DNA of 64,000 bases from Sphingomonas melonis (GTDB lineage Bacteria; Pseudomonadota; Alphaproteobacteria; Sphingomonadales; Sphingomonadaceae): assembly GCF_013409985.1 (NCBI RefSeq), contig NZ_JACCBY010000004.1, forward strand, positions 339,699 to 403,698, written 5' to 3'. Under the pieces are notes generated by a model that saw nothing but the letters and a program-made list of their open reading frames with translations, did not search any database and was not told the origin of the DNA. Shown in pieces: positions 7,197 to 15,794 of the stretch. Each line of letters opens with the position of its first letter. Position 1 is the first letter of the stretch. The position numbers were made by a program, and so were the translations under genes.

Positions 7197-9458
7197 ATGA
7201 AGCGGTTTTGGAAGACGTGCGCATCGGCAACGATTTTGGCGACTGCCGGGCTGGCGACCGGCGGCGTCGCTGCCGGCGGCGCCGCGGAGACGCCCACCAT
7301 GCAGGGCGCGGCGGCGCGGGCGCGGGCGGATGCGATCGTCGCGCGGATGACGATCGACGAGAAGATCGCGCTGCTCCACGGCCTGTTCCCACCGATGGCG
7401 GCAGGCAAGTCGGCCAGCGAGCTGATCCCGTCGGCCGGCCATATCGACGGCATCCCGCGGCTGGGCGTGCCGCTGGTGCGCGAGAGCGATGCCTCGCTGG
7501 GGGTCGCCAATCAGGTCGAGCAGCGCAAGGGCGACGTCGCCACCGCGCTGCCGTCCGGGCTCGCCACGGCGGCGAGCTTCGATCCGGCGATCGCCCGGGC
7601 GGGCGGCGCGATGATCGGTGCCGAGGCACGCGCCAAGCGGTTCAACGTGCTGCTCGCCGGCGGCGTCAACCTGACCCGCGATCCGTGGAACGGGCGCAAT
7701 TTCGAATATCTCGGCGAAGACCCGCTGCTCGCCGGGACGCTCGCCGGCGAGCATATCGCCGGCGTCCAGAGCAACCGCATCGTCTCGACCGTCAAGCATT
7801 TTGCGCTCAACGCGCAGGAGACCGGCCGCACCGTCGTCGACGCGAGGATCGGGGAGGCGGCCTTGCGGATGAGTGACCTGCTCGCCTTCCAGATCGCGAT
7901 CGAGAAGGGGCAGCCCGGATCGGTGATGTGCGCCTACAACAAGGTCAACGGCGACTGGAGCTGCGAGAACGGCCACCTGCTCAACGACGTGCTGAAGCGC
8001 GACTGGGGCTATCGCGGCTGGGTGATGAGCGATTGGGGCGCGGTCCATTCGACGGTGAAGGCGGCCAACGGCGGCCTCGACCAGCAGTCCGGCCAGGAAC
8101 TCGACAAGGCGATATATTTCGGGGCACCGCTGAAGGCGGCGGTCGAGGCCGGCCAGGTCTCGCGCCAGCGGCTTGACGACATGGTCGCGCGCTACCTCAC
8201 CGGGCTGATCGCGACCGGCGCCTATGACAGCCCGGTCCCCGCCACGGCCCAGACGCCCCCGTATGCCGCGCATGCCGACGTCGCGCAGCGCGCCGCCGAG
8301 GCGGGAATCGTGCTGCTCAAGAACGAGGGCGCGGTGCTGCCGATCGCGCGCAGCGCGAAGCGGATCGTGGTGATCGGCGGCAACGCCGATGTCGGCGTGC
8401 TGTCGGGCGGCGGATCGTCGCAGGTGCGCTCGGTCGGCGGCGCGCCGGTGGAGATCCCGCTGGCCTATGGCGGTTCGGCGTCGTTCGCGCGGATCACCTA
8501 TCACGCCTCCTCGCCGCTCGCTGCGCTGCGCAAGGCGCTGCCGGGCGCGCAGGTGACGTGGATGGACGGCCGCAACTTCAACGCGACGATCGAAGCGGCC
8601 AAGGGGGCCGACCTCGCCATCGTCTTCGCGACGCAATGGACGACCGAGGCGGAGGACGTGCCCAATCTGCGCCTGCCCGATCAGCAGGACGCGCTGATCG
8701 CCGCGGTCGCCGCCGCGCAGCCGCATACGGTCGCGGTGATGGAGACGGGCGGCCCCGTCCTGATGCCATGGATCAAGACGGTGCCCGCCGTGGTGCAGGC
8801 CTGGTATCCGGGCCAGCGCGGCGGCGAGGCGCTGGCGGCGATCCTGACCGGCGCGGTCAACCCGTCCGGTCGCCTGCCGATCACCTTCCCGGCCGATGCG
8901 TCGCAGCCGCCGCGGTCCCGCCCCGTCGGGCTCGACCGTCTGAGCGGACTGGAGGCAGAGGCGGCGGCGAATCCGGCGGTGGCGTCGCAGAAGGGGCTCG
9001 AGAGCTTCCCGGCGGACTATGCCGAGGGCGCCGACGTCGGCTATCGCTGGTATGATAAGAAGGGCCTGACGCCCCTGTTCCGCTTCGGCCACGGGCTGAG
9101 CTACACGTCCTTCGCCTATCGCAACCCGGTGGTCTCCGGCGGCACCCGGCTCAGCGTGACGTTCGACGTGGTCAACACCGGCCGGCGCGCCGGCGCCGAC
9201 GTGCCGCAGATGTATGTCGCGCGCGAGGAGGGCGGGGCGCCGATGCGGCTCGCCGCCTTCACCCGCGTGACGCTGAAGCCGGGCGAGACGCGTCGCGTGA
9301 CGCTGACCGCCGAACCGCGCGTCGTCGCCGATTATGATACGAAGCTGCCCGGCTGGCGTATCGCCGCGGGGCGCTATCGCGTCGCGCTGGCGCGCGATGC
9401 CGGCGACCGGACGATGGTATCGGGCGCGACCCTGCAAGCGACGACCATGAAACCATAA
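7197..9458 (+). CDS. Glycoside hydrolase family 3, beta-glucosidase-type
   Basis: Exported exo-acting beta-glycosidase of 753 residues. A signal peptide (MKRFWKTCASATILATAGLATG) is followed by the GH3 TIM-barrel domain (about 45-330) with KHFALNAQE and the nucleophile aspartate D279 in VMSDWGAVHS. The GH3 C-terminal domain (about 375-600) carries an acid/base region near WTTEAEDVPNL. A fibronectin III-like C-terminal domain has GHGLSYTSF upstream of it. GGGAGG precedes the ATG. It is divergent from the TonB receptor, shares the operator region, and is followed after 43 bp by an MFS transporter, so it likely cuts imported beta-glucosides in the periplasm. The exact substrate cannot be read from sequence. 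Confidence 0.93.
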   Translation: MKRFWKTCASATILATAGLATGGVAAGGAAETPTMQGAAARARADAIVARMTIDEKIALLHGLFPPMAAGKSASELIPSAGHIDGIPRLGVPLVRESDASLGVANQVEQRKGDVATALPSGLATAASFDPAIARAGGAMIGAEARAKRFNVLLAGGVNLTRDPWNGRNFEYLGEDPLLAGTLAGEHIAGVQSNRIVSTVKHFALNAQETGRTVVDARIGEAALRMSDLLAFQIAIEKGQPGSVMCAYNKVNGDWSCENGHLLNDVLKRDWGYRGWVMSDWGAVHSTVKAANGGLDQQSGQELDKAIYFGAPLKAAVEAGQVSRQRLDDMVARYLTGLIATGAYDSPVPATAQTPPYAAHADVAQRAAEAGIVLLKNEGAVLPIARSAKRIVVIGGNADVGVLSGGGSSQVRSVGGAPVEIPLAYGGSASFARITYHASSPLAALRKALPGAQVTWMDGRNFNATIEAAKGADLAIVFATQWTTEAEDVPNLRLPDQQDALIAAVAAAQPHTVAVMETGGPVLMPWIKTVPAVVQAWYPGQRGGEALAAILTGAVNPSGRLPITFPADASQPPRSRPVGLDRLSGLEAEAAANPAVASQKGLESFPADYAEGADVGYRWYDKKGLTPLFRFGHGLSYTSFAYRNPVVSGGTRLSVTFDVVNTGRRAGADVPQMYVAREEGGAPMRLAAFTRVTLKPGETRRVTLTAEPRVVADYDTKLPGWRIAAGRYRVALARDAGDRTMVSGATLQATTMKP

Positions 9459-9501
9459 GGTTGTCGCGGGCGCGCATCGCGGGCAGGGTCGGCGTCCTAC
9501 G

Positions 9502-10692
9502 ATGCCGACCCTTACCCTCCATTCGCGCCGACGGCTGTTCCTCATCGTCTTTGCGCTGGCCAATGTCGGCGGCGTCATCGCCTATCTGCCGCTGCTGACG
9601 CTGTTGCTGCCGCTCAAGGTCGAGGCGCTGAGCGGGGCGGCCCGGATCGGGGTCTATACCGCCTGCATCACCGCGGGCTCGCTGTCGGCGAGCGGCTCCA
9701 ACGTGCTGTTCGGCTGGCTCAGCGACCGGTCGGTGCGGCGCGGCGGCGGGCGGCGGCGGTGGATGGTGGGTGGGATCGTCGCGACTGCGGCGAGCTATGC
9801 GGCGGTGGCGCTGGCCGCGACGCCGGCGGCGCTGATCGCGGCGATCGTCGCCTTCCAGTTCGCCGTCAACGCGCTGCTCGCGCCGATGATGGCGATCATG
9901 GCGGAGGAGATACCCGATTCCGAAAAGGGGATCGCGGGCGGGTTGTTGTCGCTCGGCAGCCCGGTGGCGTCCGCCTTTTCCGCGATGCTGGTCGGCGAGG
10001 CGATGCTGCCGGAGGCGGCGCGGCTGGCGCTGGTCCCCGCCACGGTGGCGGCGTGCGTCCTGCCGCTGCTGCTGATGCGCGGCGGCGCGGGCGCAGCGCG
10101 GGTTGCGCCAGCATCGGCGCCATCGCGGCGCGATCTGGTGATCGCCGGCGTGTCGCGCCTGCTGGTCCAGGTCGCCGCCGCGGTGACGCAGGCCTATCTG
10201 CTCTATTATTTCGAGAGCATCGTCGCCGTCGACGGGCGCGGCAACCTGCCGGCGCGGATCGGCAGCCTGCTGGCCCTCGCCTTCGTCATACCGCTGCCGA
10301 TCGCCCTGCTGCTCGGGCGGCTGTCGGACATCGCCGGGCGGCGCCGGCCGTTTCTGCTGGGCGCGGCGGGGGTGGCGGTGGCGGGGCTGCTCGGCATGGC
10401 GGGCGCACGGGACTGGGCCGGCGGCGCGACCGCCTTCGGCGTCTATGTGGCGGGATCGTCCGTCTTCGTGGCCCTGCACGCCGCCTTCGCGATGCAGCTG
10501 CTGCCGAACCCCGCGCACCGCGGGCGGGACCTGGGGCTGTTCAACCTCACCAACACCTTGCCGTCGCTGCTGGGACCGCCGCTGACCTGGATGCTCGCGG
10601 CGCCGCACGATTTCGCCGCCATCCTGCTGCTGTTGGCCGGGCTGACCGGGTGCGGCGGACTCGGGATGCTGGGGGTGCGCGCCTGGCGGTAG
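9502..10692 (+). CDS. MFS transporter, probable sugar permease
   Basis: Inner-membrane major facilitator protein of 396 residues, with about twelve hydrophobic segments. MFS motif-A-like loops are present (GWLSDRSVRRGGGRRR after the second segment, GRLSDIAGRRRPF in the second half). It follows the GH3 gene closely on the same strand, so it probably brings glucose or another released sugar from periplasm to cytoplasm. It ends convergent with the TetR gene. Confidence 0.88.
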   Translation: MPTLTLHSRRRLFLIVFALANVGGVIAYLPLLTLLLPLKVEALSGAARIGVYTACITAGSLSASGSNVLFGWLSDRSVRRGGGRRRWMVGGIVATAASYAAVALAATPAALIAAIVAFQFAVNALLAPMMAIMAEEIPDSEKGIAGGLLSLGSPVASAFSAMLVGEAMLPEAARLALVPATVAACVLPLLLMRGGAGAARVAPASAPSRRDLVIAGVSRLLVQVAAAVTQAYLLYYFESIVAVDGRGNLPARIGSLLALAFVIPLPIALLLGRLSDIAGRRRPFLLGAAGVAVAGLLGMAGARDWAGGATAFGVYVAGSSVFVALHAAFAMQLLPNPAHRGRDLGLFNLTNTLPSLLGPPLTWMLAAPHDFAAILLLLAGLTGCGGLGMLGVRAWR

Positions 10693-10741
10693 CGATCGCG
10701 ATCTCGCATCGATCGCGCCTGCCGATCGCAGTTGCGTCGAG

Positions 10742-10759
10742 GCGCCGGAAGGCCGGCGC
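10742..10759. terminator. GC-rich hairpin between convergent genes
   Basis: Perfect 7-bp stem GCGCCGG / CCGGCGC with an AAGG loop, just before the TetR stop and after the MFS stop. It lacks a U-run, so it is only a possible bidirectional terminator. The stretch just upstream is rich in CGATCG. Confidence 0.4.
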
Positions 10760-10764
10760 GTCCG

Positions 10765-11436
10765 TCACGGCCAGTCCGACAGCCACCCCGCACCGGCGAG
10801 CATCGTGATCGCGTCGTCCACACGGCGTGGCGCCCGCGCGTCGAGCTCGACCGGATCGTCGCCCAGCAATGCGCGCATCTGCTGCGGCACGAACACCAGA
10901 TCGACGAACCGACGGGCCACCTCGCTGGCCCGCTCGATCGCCTCCGGGGCAGCATCCTTGCCGGCGATCGCCGCAGCGACGCAGCGCACGCCCTCATCGC
11001 CGCCGATCCGGTCGGCGAGCCGGGCCAGCTCGGGCATCCGGTGTGCCGTCGCCATCACGACGCGCATCAACGCCACCGCGTCCGGCGTCAGCGTGGCGGC
11101 GAGCAGCGCGTGCCCGACCGCGCGCAGCCGCACGTCGAGCGGCTGATCCCACGGTATGGCGATCGCCGGTGCGAGCGTGCGATCGACCATCCGTCGCACC
11201 ACGGCGGCAAACAGCTCCTCCTTATTGGCGTAGCGCGCATACAGGCTCGCCTTGCCGGCACCCGCGCGCACCACGACCTGATCGCAGCTCGTGGCATCGA
11301 AGCCCAGCTGCACGAACAGGTCGGTCGCGGCATCCAGAATGCGTCGATCGACATCCCCCGCCTGCCCCGCAGGGGGCCGGCCACCGCGCCCGCGGCGCCT
11401 GGGCGCGTCGTGGCTGGGATCGAAGGGCGCTTGCAT
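10765..11436 (-). CDS. TetR-family transcriptional regulator
   Basis: Repressor of 223 residues. After a basic, proline-rich N-terminal tail comes the TetR helix-turn-helix (ILDAATDLFVQLGFDATSCDQVVVRAGAGKASLYARYANKEELFAAVV, given here in part), then an all-helical ligand domain. It is divergent from an NmrA-like oxidoreductase gene; the perfect inverted repeat at 11472-11493 between them is the probable operator. The ligand is unknown, and the neighbouring epoxide hydrolase suggests a reactive or aromatic xenobiotic. Confidence 0.9.
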   Translation of the reverse strand: MQAPFDPSHDAPRRRGRGGRPPAGQAGDVDRRILDAATDLFVQLGFDATSCDQVVVRAGAGKASLYARYANKEELFAAVVRRMVDRTLAPAIAIPWDQPLDVRLRAVGHALLAATLTPDAVALMRVVMATAHRMPELARLADRIGGDEGVRCVAAAIAGKDAAPEAIERASEVARRFVDLVFVPQQMRALLGDDPVELDARAPRRVDDAITMLAGAGWLSDWP

Positions 11437-11471
11437 GGTCCGCGCATATAGGTCAAAGCGCCGCGGAAGAG

Positions 11472-11493
11472 AACTGAACGGTGTAGTTCAGTT
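11472..11493. promoter_or_regulatory. TetR operator candidate
   Basis: Perfect 8-bp arms AACTGAAC and GTTCAGTT separated by 6 bases, in the 71-bp gap between the divergent TetR and NmrA-like genes. The site ends 15 bp before the NmrA-like ATG. Confidence 0.8.
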
Positions 11494-11507
11494 ATCGGAG
11501 ATAGGCT

Positions 11508-12413
11508 ATGACGGACGCGGCAGACCGTACGATCGTACTGGCAGGCGCAACCGGCGATCTGGGTCATCGCATCCTCTCCGCCCTGGTGCGGCGGCGGGTG
11601 ACGGTGAGGGCGCTCGTGCGCGTCGGTACCAGCCCGGCGAAGCTGGAGGCGGTGCGCGCTGCCGGCGGCACGCCGGTGATCGTCGATTTCGATGACGGTG
11701 ACGCCCTTACTCGGGCGTTGGCGGGAACCGAGTGCGTCGTGTCGGCGGTGAACGGGCTGGCGCCGATCATGCTTGGCCTGCAGGGGCGGCTGCTCGACGC
11801 CAGCGTTGCGGCGGGCGTGGCGCGGTTCATCCCGTCGGACTTTTCGCTGGACTTCACGCAGACCCGCCCCGGCGACAATCGCAACATGGACCTGCGCCGC
11901 GCCTTCCTGGCGCGCGCCGATGCCGCCCCGATCCGCGTCACCTCGATCCTCAACGGCGCGTTCGCCGATCTGCTGACCGGGCAGGCGCCGATCGTCCTGC
12001 ACGCACTGCACCGCGTGCTCTATTGGGGCAGCGCGGACCAGCCGTTCGACTTCACCACCAAGGACGATGTCGCCGACTATACCGCTGACGCCGCCCTGGA
12101 CCGCGAGGCGCCGCGGTTCCTGCGCATCGCCGGCGACGAGATCAGCCCGCGCGATCTGGCGATGCTGATGACGCGTCTTGAGGGCCGGCGGTGGGCGCTG
12201 CTGCGGGCAGGGGGGATCGGGCGGCTGAGCGCGCTGATCCGCCTCGTGCGCGCGCTGACGCCGCGCAGCGATGCGCCGTTCCCGCCGTGGCAGGGCATGC
12301 AATATCTCCGCGACATGGCGAGCGGCCGCGGCAAGCTGCAGACGCTCGACAACGCGCGCTACGGCAAGACAGAGTGGACGCGCGCCGAAGCCGTTCTCGC
12401 CGCGACCGTTTAG
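11508..12413 (+). CDS. NmrA-like NAD(P)-binding oxidoreductase
   Basis: Atypical short-chain dehydrogenase of the NmrA / isoflavone-reductase-like group, 301 residues, cytoplasmic. The Rossmann motif GATGDLG sits at residues 13-19, and a VRALVR segment follows that may read the NADP phosphate. There is no classical YxxxK catalytic pair in the usual place. It is 22 bp upstream of an epoxide hydrolase on the same strand and divergent from TetR. The trio is probably a xenobiotic-response unit. Confidence 0.85.
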   Translation: MTDAADRTIVLAGATGDLGHRILSALVRRRVTVRALVRVGTSPAKLEAVRAAGGTPVIVDFDDGDALTRALAGTECVVSAVNGLAPIMLGLQGRLLDASVAAGVARFIPSDFSLDFTQTRPGDNRNMDLRRAFLARADAAPIRVTSILNGAFADLLTGQAPIVLHALHRVLYWGSADQPFDFTTKDDVADYTADAALDREAPRFLRIAGDEISPRDLAMLMTRLEGRRWALLRAGGIGRLSALIRLVRALTPRSDAPFPPWQGMQYLRDMASGRGKLQTLDNARYGKTEWTRAEAVLAATV

Positions 12414-12435
12414 ACCGCGATCAATTGGAGCGACC

Positions 12436-13587
12436 ATGAGCGACGCTATCACCCCCTTCCCGATCCACGTCGCGCAAGCCGAACTGGATGATCTGACGTC
12501 CCGCCTTGCCCGCACCCGCTGGCCGGACGCGGGCACGGTGACCGACGGATCGCAGGGGCCGCAGCTGGATCGCATCCGCAACTTGGTGACGCGGTGGCGG
12601 GACGGCTATGATTGGCGATCCACCGAGGCGCTCTTGAACGGCTGGGGCAGCAGCCGGACCGTCATCGACGGGCTCGGCGTCCATTTCCTGCACATCCGCT
12701 CGCCCGAACCGGCCGCAATGCCGCTTCTGCTGACCCATGGTTGGCCGGGGTCGGTGCTGGAGTTCCGCGACGTCATCGGGCCGCTGAGCGATCCGGTCGC
12801 GCATGGTGGCGTCGCCTCCGACGCCTTCCATCTGGTCATCCCCGCGCTGCCGGGGTTCGGGTTCTCGGACCAGCCGACCGCGCGCTACTGGAACGTAGGC
12901 CGCACCGCGGCAGCCTGGGCCGCGTTGATGCAGCGGCTGGGCTATGGCGATCGCTGGATGGCACAGGGCGGCGATTGGGGCGCGGCCGTGACGACAGCGC
13001 TGGCGCACATGCGCGCGCCCGGCCTCGCGGGCATCCACCTCAACATGGTGCTGTTCCAGCCGACGGAGGCAGAGATTGCCGCAGCGGATGCATCCGAACG
13101 GCAGATGCTCGACGACGCGGCACGCTACCAGCGCGACTATGCGGGCTACATGACGCTTCAGAGCAGCCGCCCGCAATCCGTCGCTTTCGCCTTCGCCGAT
13201 TCACCGGTTGGGCTCGCCGCGTGGATCTACGCGCTGTTCCAGGACGTGTCCGATAGCGGCGGCCAGCCCGAGCGGGTGATCCCGATGGATCATCTGATCG
13301 ACGATATCATGCTCTACTGGTTGCCGAATGCGGGGCCGAGCTCGGCTCGTTTCTGTTGGGAAGCCGCGCAGGAGATGGCGAACGGCATGCCGACCGATCC
13401 CGTGCCGCTGCCGGCCGGCGTCAGCATGTTCCCCGGCGAACAGGTCCGCCTGTCCCGCCGCTGGGCGGAGGCGCGCTTCGCCGACCTTCGCTTCTTCGGC
13501 GAGGCTGATCGCGGCGGCCATTTCGCGGCGATGGAGAATGCGCCCGCGCTCGTGGCGCATGTCCGCGCCACCGCCCGGCAGCTGTGA
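12436..13587 (+). CDS. Epoxide hydrolase (EPHX1-like alpha/beta hydrolase)
   Basis: Opens epoxides to diols; 383 residues. The N-terminal epoxide-hydrolase domain (FPIHVAQAELDDLTSRLARTRWP) is followed by the alpha/beta core with oxyanion motif HGWPGS, nucleophile D180 in QGGDWGAAVT, and catalytic H362 in RGGHFAAME. ATG 12436 is chosen because GGAG precedes it and the family N-terminus starts there. It is probably co-transcribed with the NmrA-like gene. Confidence 0.92.
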   Translation: MSDAITPFPIHVAQAELDDLTSRLARTRWPDAGTVTDGSQGPQLDRIRNLVTRWRDGYDWRSTEALLNGWGSSRTVIDGLGVHFLHIRSPEPAAMPLLLTHGWPGSVLEFRDVIGPLSDPVAHGGVASDAFHLVIPALPGFGFSDQPTARYWNVGRTAAAWAALMQRLGYGDRWMAQGGDWGAAVTTALAHMRAPGLAGIHLNMVLFQPTEAEIAAADASERQMLDDAARYQRDYAGYMTLQSSRPQSVAFAFADSPVGLAAWIYALFQDVSDSGGQPERVIPMDHLIDDIMLYWLPNAGPSSARFCWEAAQEMANGMPTDPVPLPAGVSMFPGEQVRLSRRWAEARFADLRFFGEADRGGHFAAMENAPALVAHVRATARQL

Positions 13588-13978
13588 CGGTGCGCCGGAC
13601 GTGCCGCAAGCGTGGCGTCGGCGGCGGTGAGGGGCGTGAGGATCGAAGGGCATCTTCGATTTCACAGATTAGAAGCGACGCTGCCCGGGCTGCGGCCTCA
13701 TTAGAAATATTTCGTTCATCGTACGATATCCCGCAAGATTCGATCTTGGCGTATTCGGTTGGGAACATCGATGTTGACGACACGCTGCACGCCGGTCTTT
13801 TCTGTACGTAGACCGTGGCTGCGGTGGCACGATAACAGCATATTGAATGCCGCTAAGCCATCAGACGGAGGCTTATAAAACGGCAACCGCCTACGACAAC
13901 AAGCCGATAATATGCCTTATGTTAAGCGTCGCTGCGTCGCGTACGCACACCCCCGACGTACACGCAGCCACCCGCCCC
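13588..13978. other. Intergenic stretch between convergent genes
   Basis: About 390 bp with clearly lower GC in its second half than the flanking genes. A 75-codon reading frame at 13584-13811 has no family resemblance or ribosome site. No tRNA, repeat or hairpin was recognised. It could be remnant or horizontally acquired DNA. Confidence 0.5.
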
Positions 13979-14512
13979 TTAACGCAGCAACAGCCACCCG
14001 AGCGTTCCGAGCACCGCAAGTGCATACCAGCCGCCTTGCGCGCGCATCAGGTATGCGGCGCCAAGGACGCCCGTCGCCGCCAGAGCACCATCTGCGACCT
14101 GGCGGGACGCGATGCGGTCCAGCACGATGACCCCGCCGATCAGATTGGCCGCCGCATTGGCCGCGATCCATAGATAGGACGGCCACACGCCGATCGACCC
14201 CCATAGCGGCACCTTGATCGTGGCGAAGCCGCGCATCGTGCTCGGAAACAGATCGGCCGCAAGATGGACGCCGATGCCCAGCCCCAAGCCGGCCGCCACC
14301 GGCCAGGTACGGTGGTCAAGCAACGCGACGCAGAATGGCAGGATGCCGTGCACCAGGGCACTGCGATGACGTAGGCGAAGCGGGGTGTCGAGATCCGGCA
14401 AGCGCGTGCCGGCCGCCGCAGCGGCGACGACCGTCGCGATCAGGATCCACGGCCCGCTTCCACCGGTGAACGCCAGCACCACCGCAATAAGAAGAAACAA
14501 GGATGCCGCCAT
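13979..14512 (-). CDS. YdjM-like membrane-bound metal-dependent hydrolase family protein
   Basis: Integral membrane protein of 177 residues with four or more hydrophobic segments. The motifs LPDLDTPLRLRHRSALVHG and GIGVHLAADLF match the conserved D/H pattern of the YdjM / LexA-regulated membrane hydrolase family. Enzyme activity is only predicted for this family. It is divergent from the DUF3606 gene. Confidence 0.7.
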   Translation of the reverse strand: MAASLFLLIAVVLAFTGGSGPWILIATVVAAAAAGTRLPDLDTPLRLRHRSALVHGILPFCVALLDHRTWPVAAGLGLGIGVHLAADLFPSTMRGFATIKVPLWGSIGVWPSYLWIAANAAANLIGGVIVLDRIASRQVADGALAATGVLGAAYLMRAQGGWYALAVLGTLGWLLLR

Positions 14513-14565
14513 CGGGGCGCGTTAACCATATGTTCCCGCTTTGTCCACTGTGGGTTCACCCTGCT

Positions 14566-14591
14566 GGAACCAGTCGGCGCGGCGGGCCATT
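14566..14591 (+). promoter_or_regulatory. Possible EcfG (general stress) promoter
   Basis: GGAAC at 14566-14570, a 17-bp spacer, and CATT at 14588-14591 resemble the alphaproteobacterial stress-sigma consensus (GGAAC, 16-17, cGTT) with one mismatch. It sits 22 bp before the DUF3606 start, a gene type often found among stress genes. Confidence 0.4.
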
Positions 14592-14613
14592 CCGTGTCGG
14601 AGGAGATGAGAAA

Positions 14614-14805
14614 ATGGCCGATGACAAAAACAAGCGTGGGGCCGGTGATCGCGCCCGGGTTGCCGGCGGCGAGGGCTACGAAGTCGCCTATTTCGCGGAC
14701 CAGCACGGCATCACCCGACAGCAGGCGGAAGAGCTGATCAGGACGGTCGGCAACGATCGCGCCGAACTGGACGCGGCTGCAGCCAAGCTCAAGCCGACGA
14801 CGTGA
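14614..14805 (+). CDS. DUF3606 domain protein
   Basis: Small soluble protein of 63 residues. The N-terminal MADDKNKRG, the EVAYFADQHGITRQQAEELIRTVG core and the overall length match the DUF3606 family; function unknown. GGAGGAGA lies just before the ATG. It overlaps or abuts the exonuclease III gene, and a possible stress-sigma promoter lies upstream. Confidence 0.85.
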   Translation: MADDKNKRGAGDRARVAGGEGYEVAYFADQHGITRQQAEELIRTVGNDRAELDAAAAKLKPTT

Positions 14806-14822
14806 CTCCCGCCGCGGCGGGG

Positions 14823-15623
14823 ATGACGATCGCCACCTATAACGTGAACGGCGTCAACGGGCGCCTGCCCGTCCTCCTGCGCTGGCTTGCCGAGGCACAG
14901 CCGGACATCGTCTGTCTGCAGGAACTCAAGGCGCCGCAGGAGAAATTCCTGGCTGCCGCGATCCGCGATTGCGGCTATGATTCCGTATGGCACGGGCAGA
15001 AGAGCTGGAACGGCGTCGCCATCCTCAGCCGCGTCGGCACGATCCACGAGACGCGGCGCGGATTGCCCGACGATCCCGATCCGTCGCAGAGCCGCTATAT
15101 CGAGGCGGCGGTCAACGGCATCCTGATCGGCGGCCTGTATCTGCCCAACGGTAATCCCCGCCCCGGCCCTAAATTCGACTATAAGCTCGCCTGGTTCGAG
15201 CGGCTCAACGCCCATGCGGCAACACTGCTGGAGAGCGGCCTGCCCGTGGTGCTCGCCGGCGATTTCAACGTGATGCCGACCGAGCGCGACGTCTATAAAC
15301 CCGAACGCTGGATCGACGACGCACTGTTCGCGCCGGAGGTTCGAGCGCTGTTCGCGCGATTGACCGCACAGGGTTGGACGGACGCGCTGCGTCAGCGTCA
15401 TCCCGACGAGACGATCTATACCTTCTGGGACTATTTCCGGAACGCCTATGCCCGGAACGCAGGGCTGCGCATCGACCATCTCCTGCTCAGTCCATCGCTG
15501 GCCGGACGACTGGAGGACGCCCAGGTTGATCGGCACGTCCGCGGCTGGGAGAAGACCAGCGACCATGCGCCGACGTGGATCCGTCTCGCGCCCGAACCGG
15601 CGAAAACCGCCCGCCGCGCTTGA
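14823..15623 (+). CDS. xth: Exodeoxyribonuclease III (AP endonuclease family)
   Basis: DNA-repair nuclease of the exonuclease III / endonuclease-exonuclease-phosphatase fold, 266 residues from this ATG. Motifs seen in order: YNVNGVNGR, LQELKAP (metal-binding Glu), GDFNVMPTERDV, RIDHLLLSP and the catalytic SDHAP near the end. A GTG at 14802 overlapping the DUF3606 stop would add seven residues; the ATG is preferred because the family begins with MTIATYNVNG. Confidence 0.93.
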   Translation: MTIATYNVNGVNGRLPVLLRWLAEAQPDIVCLQELKAPQEKFLAAAIRDCGYDSVWHGQKSWNGVAILSRVGTIHETRRGLPDDPDPSQSRYIEAAVNGILIGGLYLPNGNPRPGPKFDYKLAWFERLNAHAATLLESGLPVVLAGDFNVMPTERDVYKPERWIDDALFAPEVRALFARLTAQGWTDALRQRHPDETIYTFWDYFRNAYARNAGLRIDHLLLSPSLAGRLEDAQVDRHVRGWEKTSDHAPTWIRLAPEPAKTARRA

Positions 15624-15728
15624 TCGAGGTCAACATGGCGTGGAAAAACGCAGCAGAAAACAACAGTTTGGTCAACCACCGGGGAACGAGAGGTGCCGTG
15701 CACGCTTGGTGGAGCAGGGAGCCAAAGC

Positions 15729-15794
15729 ATGTCCTACGCCATCGGCGCAGAATTCGATGTCAGCGATCATCGTGACTCTATGGGGCGCTCATGA
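15729..15794 (+). CDS. Possible 21-residue leader or coupling peptide
   Basis: A short frame, MSYAIGAEF...MGRS, has GGGAG seven bases before its ATG. Its TGA overlaps the ATG of the histidine phosphatase (ATGA), while that gene has only a weak ribosome site of its own. This is how translationally coupled small frames look. No family recognised. The remaining gap from 15624 holds nothing else convincing. Confidence 0.4.
   Translation: MSYAIGAEFDVSDHRDSMGRS

Noticed and set aside
7146..9578. An 810-residue frame opposite the GH3 gene
   Set aside because: Arginine/histidine-rich shadow of a well-supported GH3 gene.
13584..13811. 75-codon frame after the epoxide hydrolase
   Set aside because: No ribosome site or family; overlaps the epoxide hydrolase stop; probably chance.
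15635..15775. 46-codon frame after exonuclease III
   Set aside because: Arginine-rich, weak ribosome site, no family; the shorter coupled frame at 15729 has better signals.
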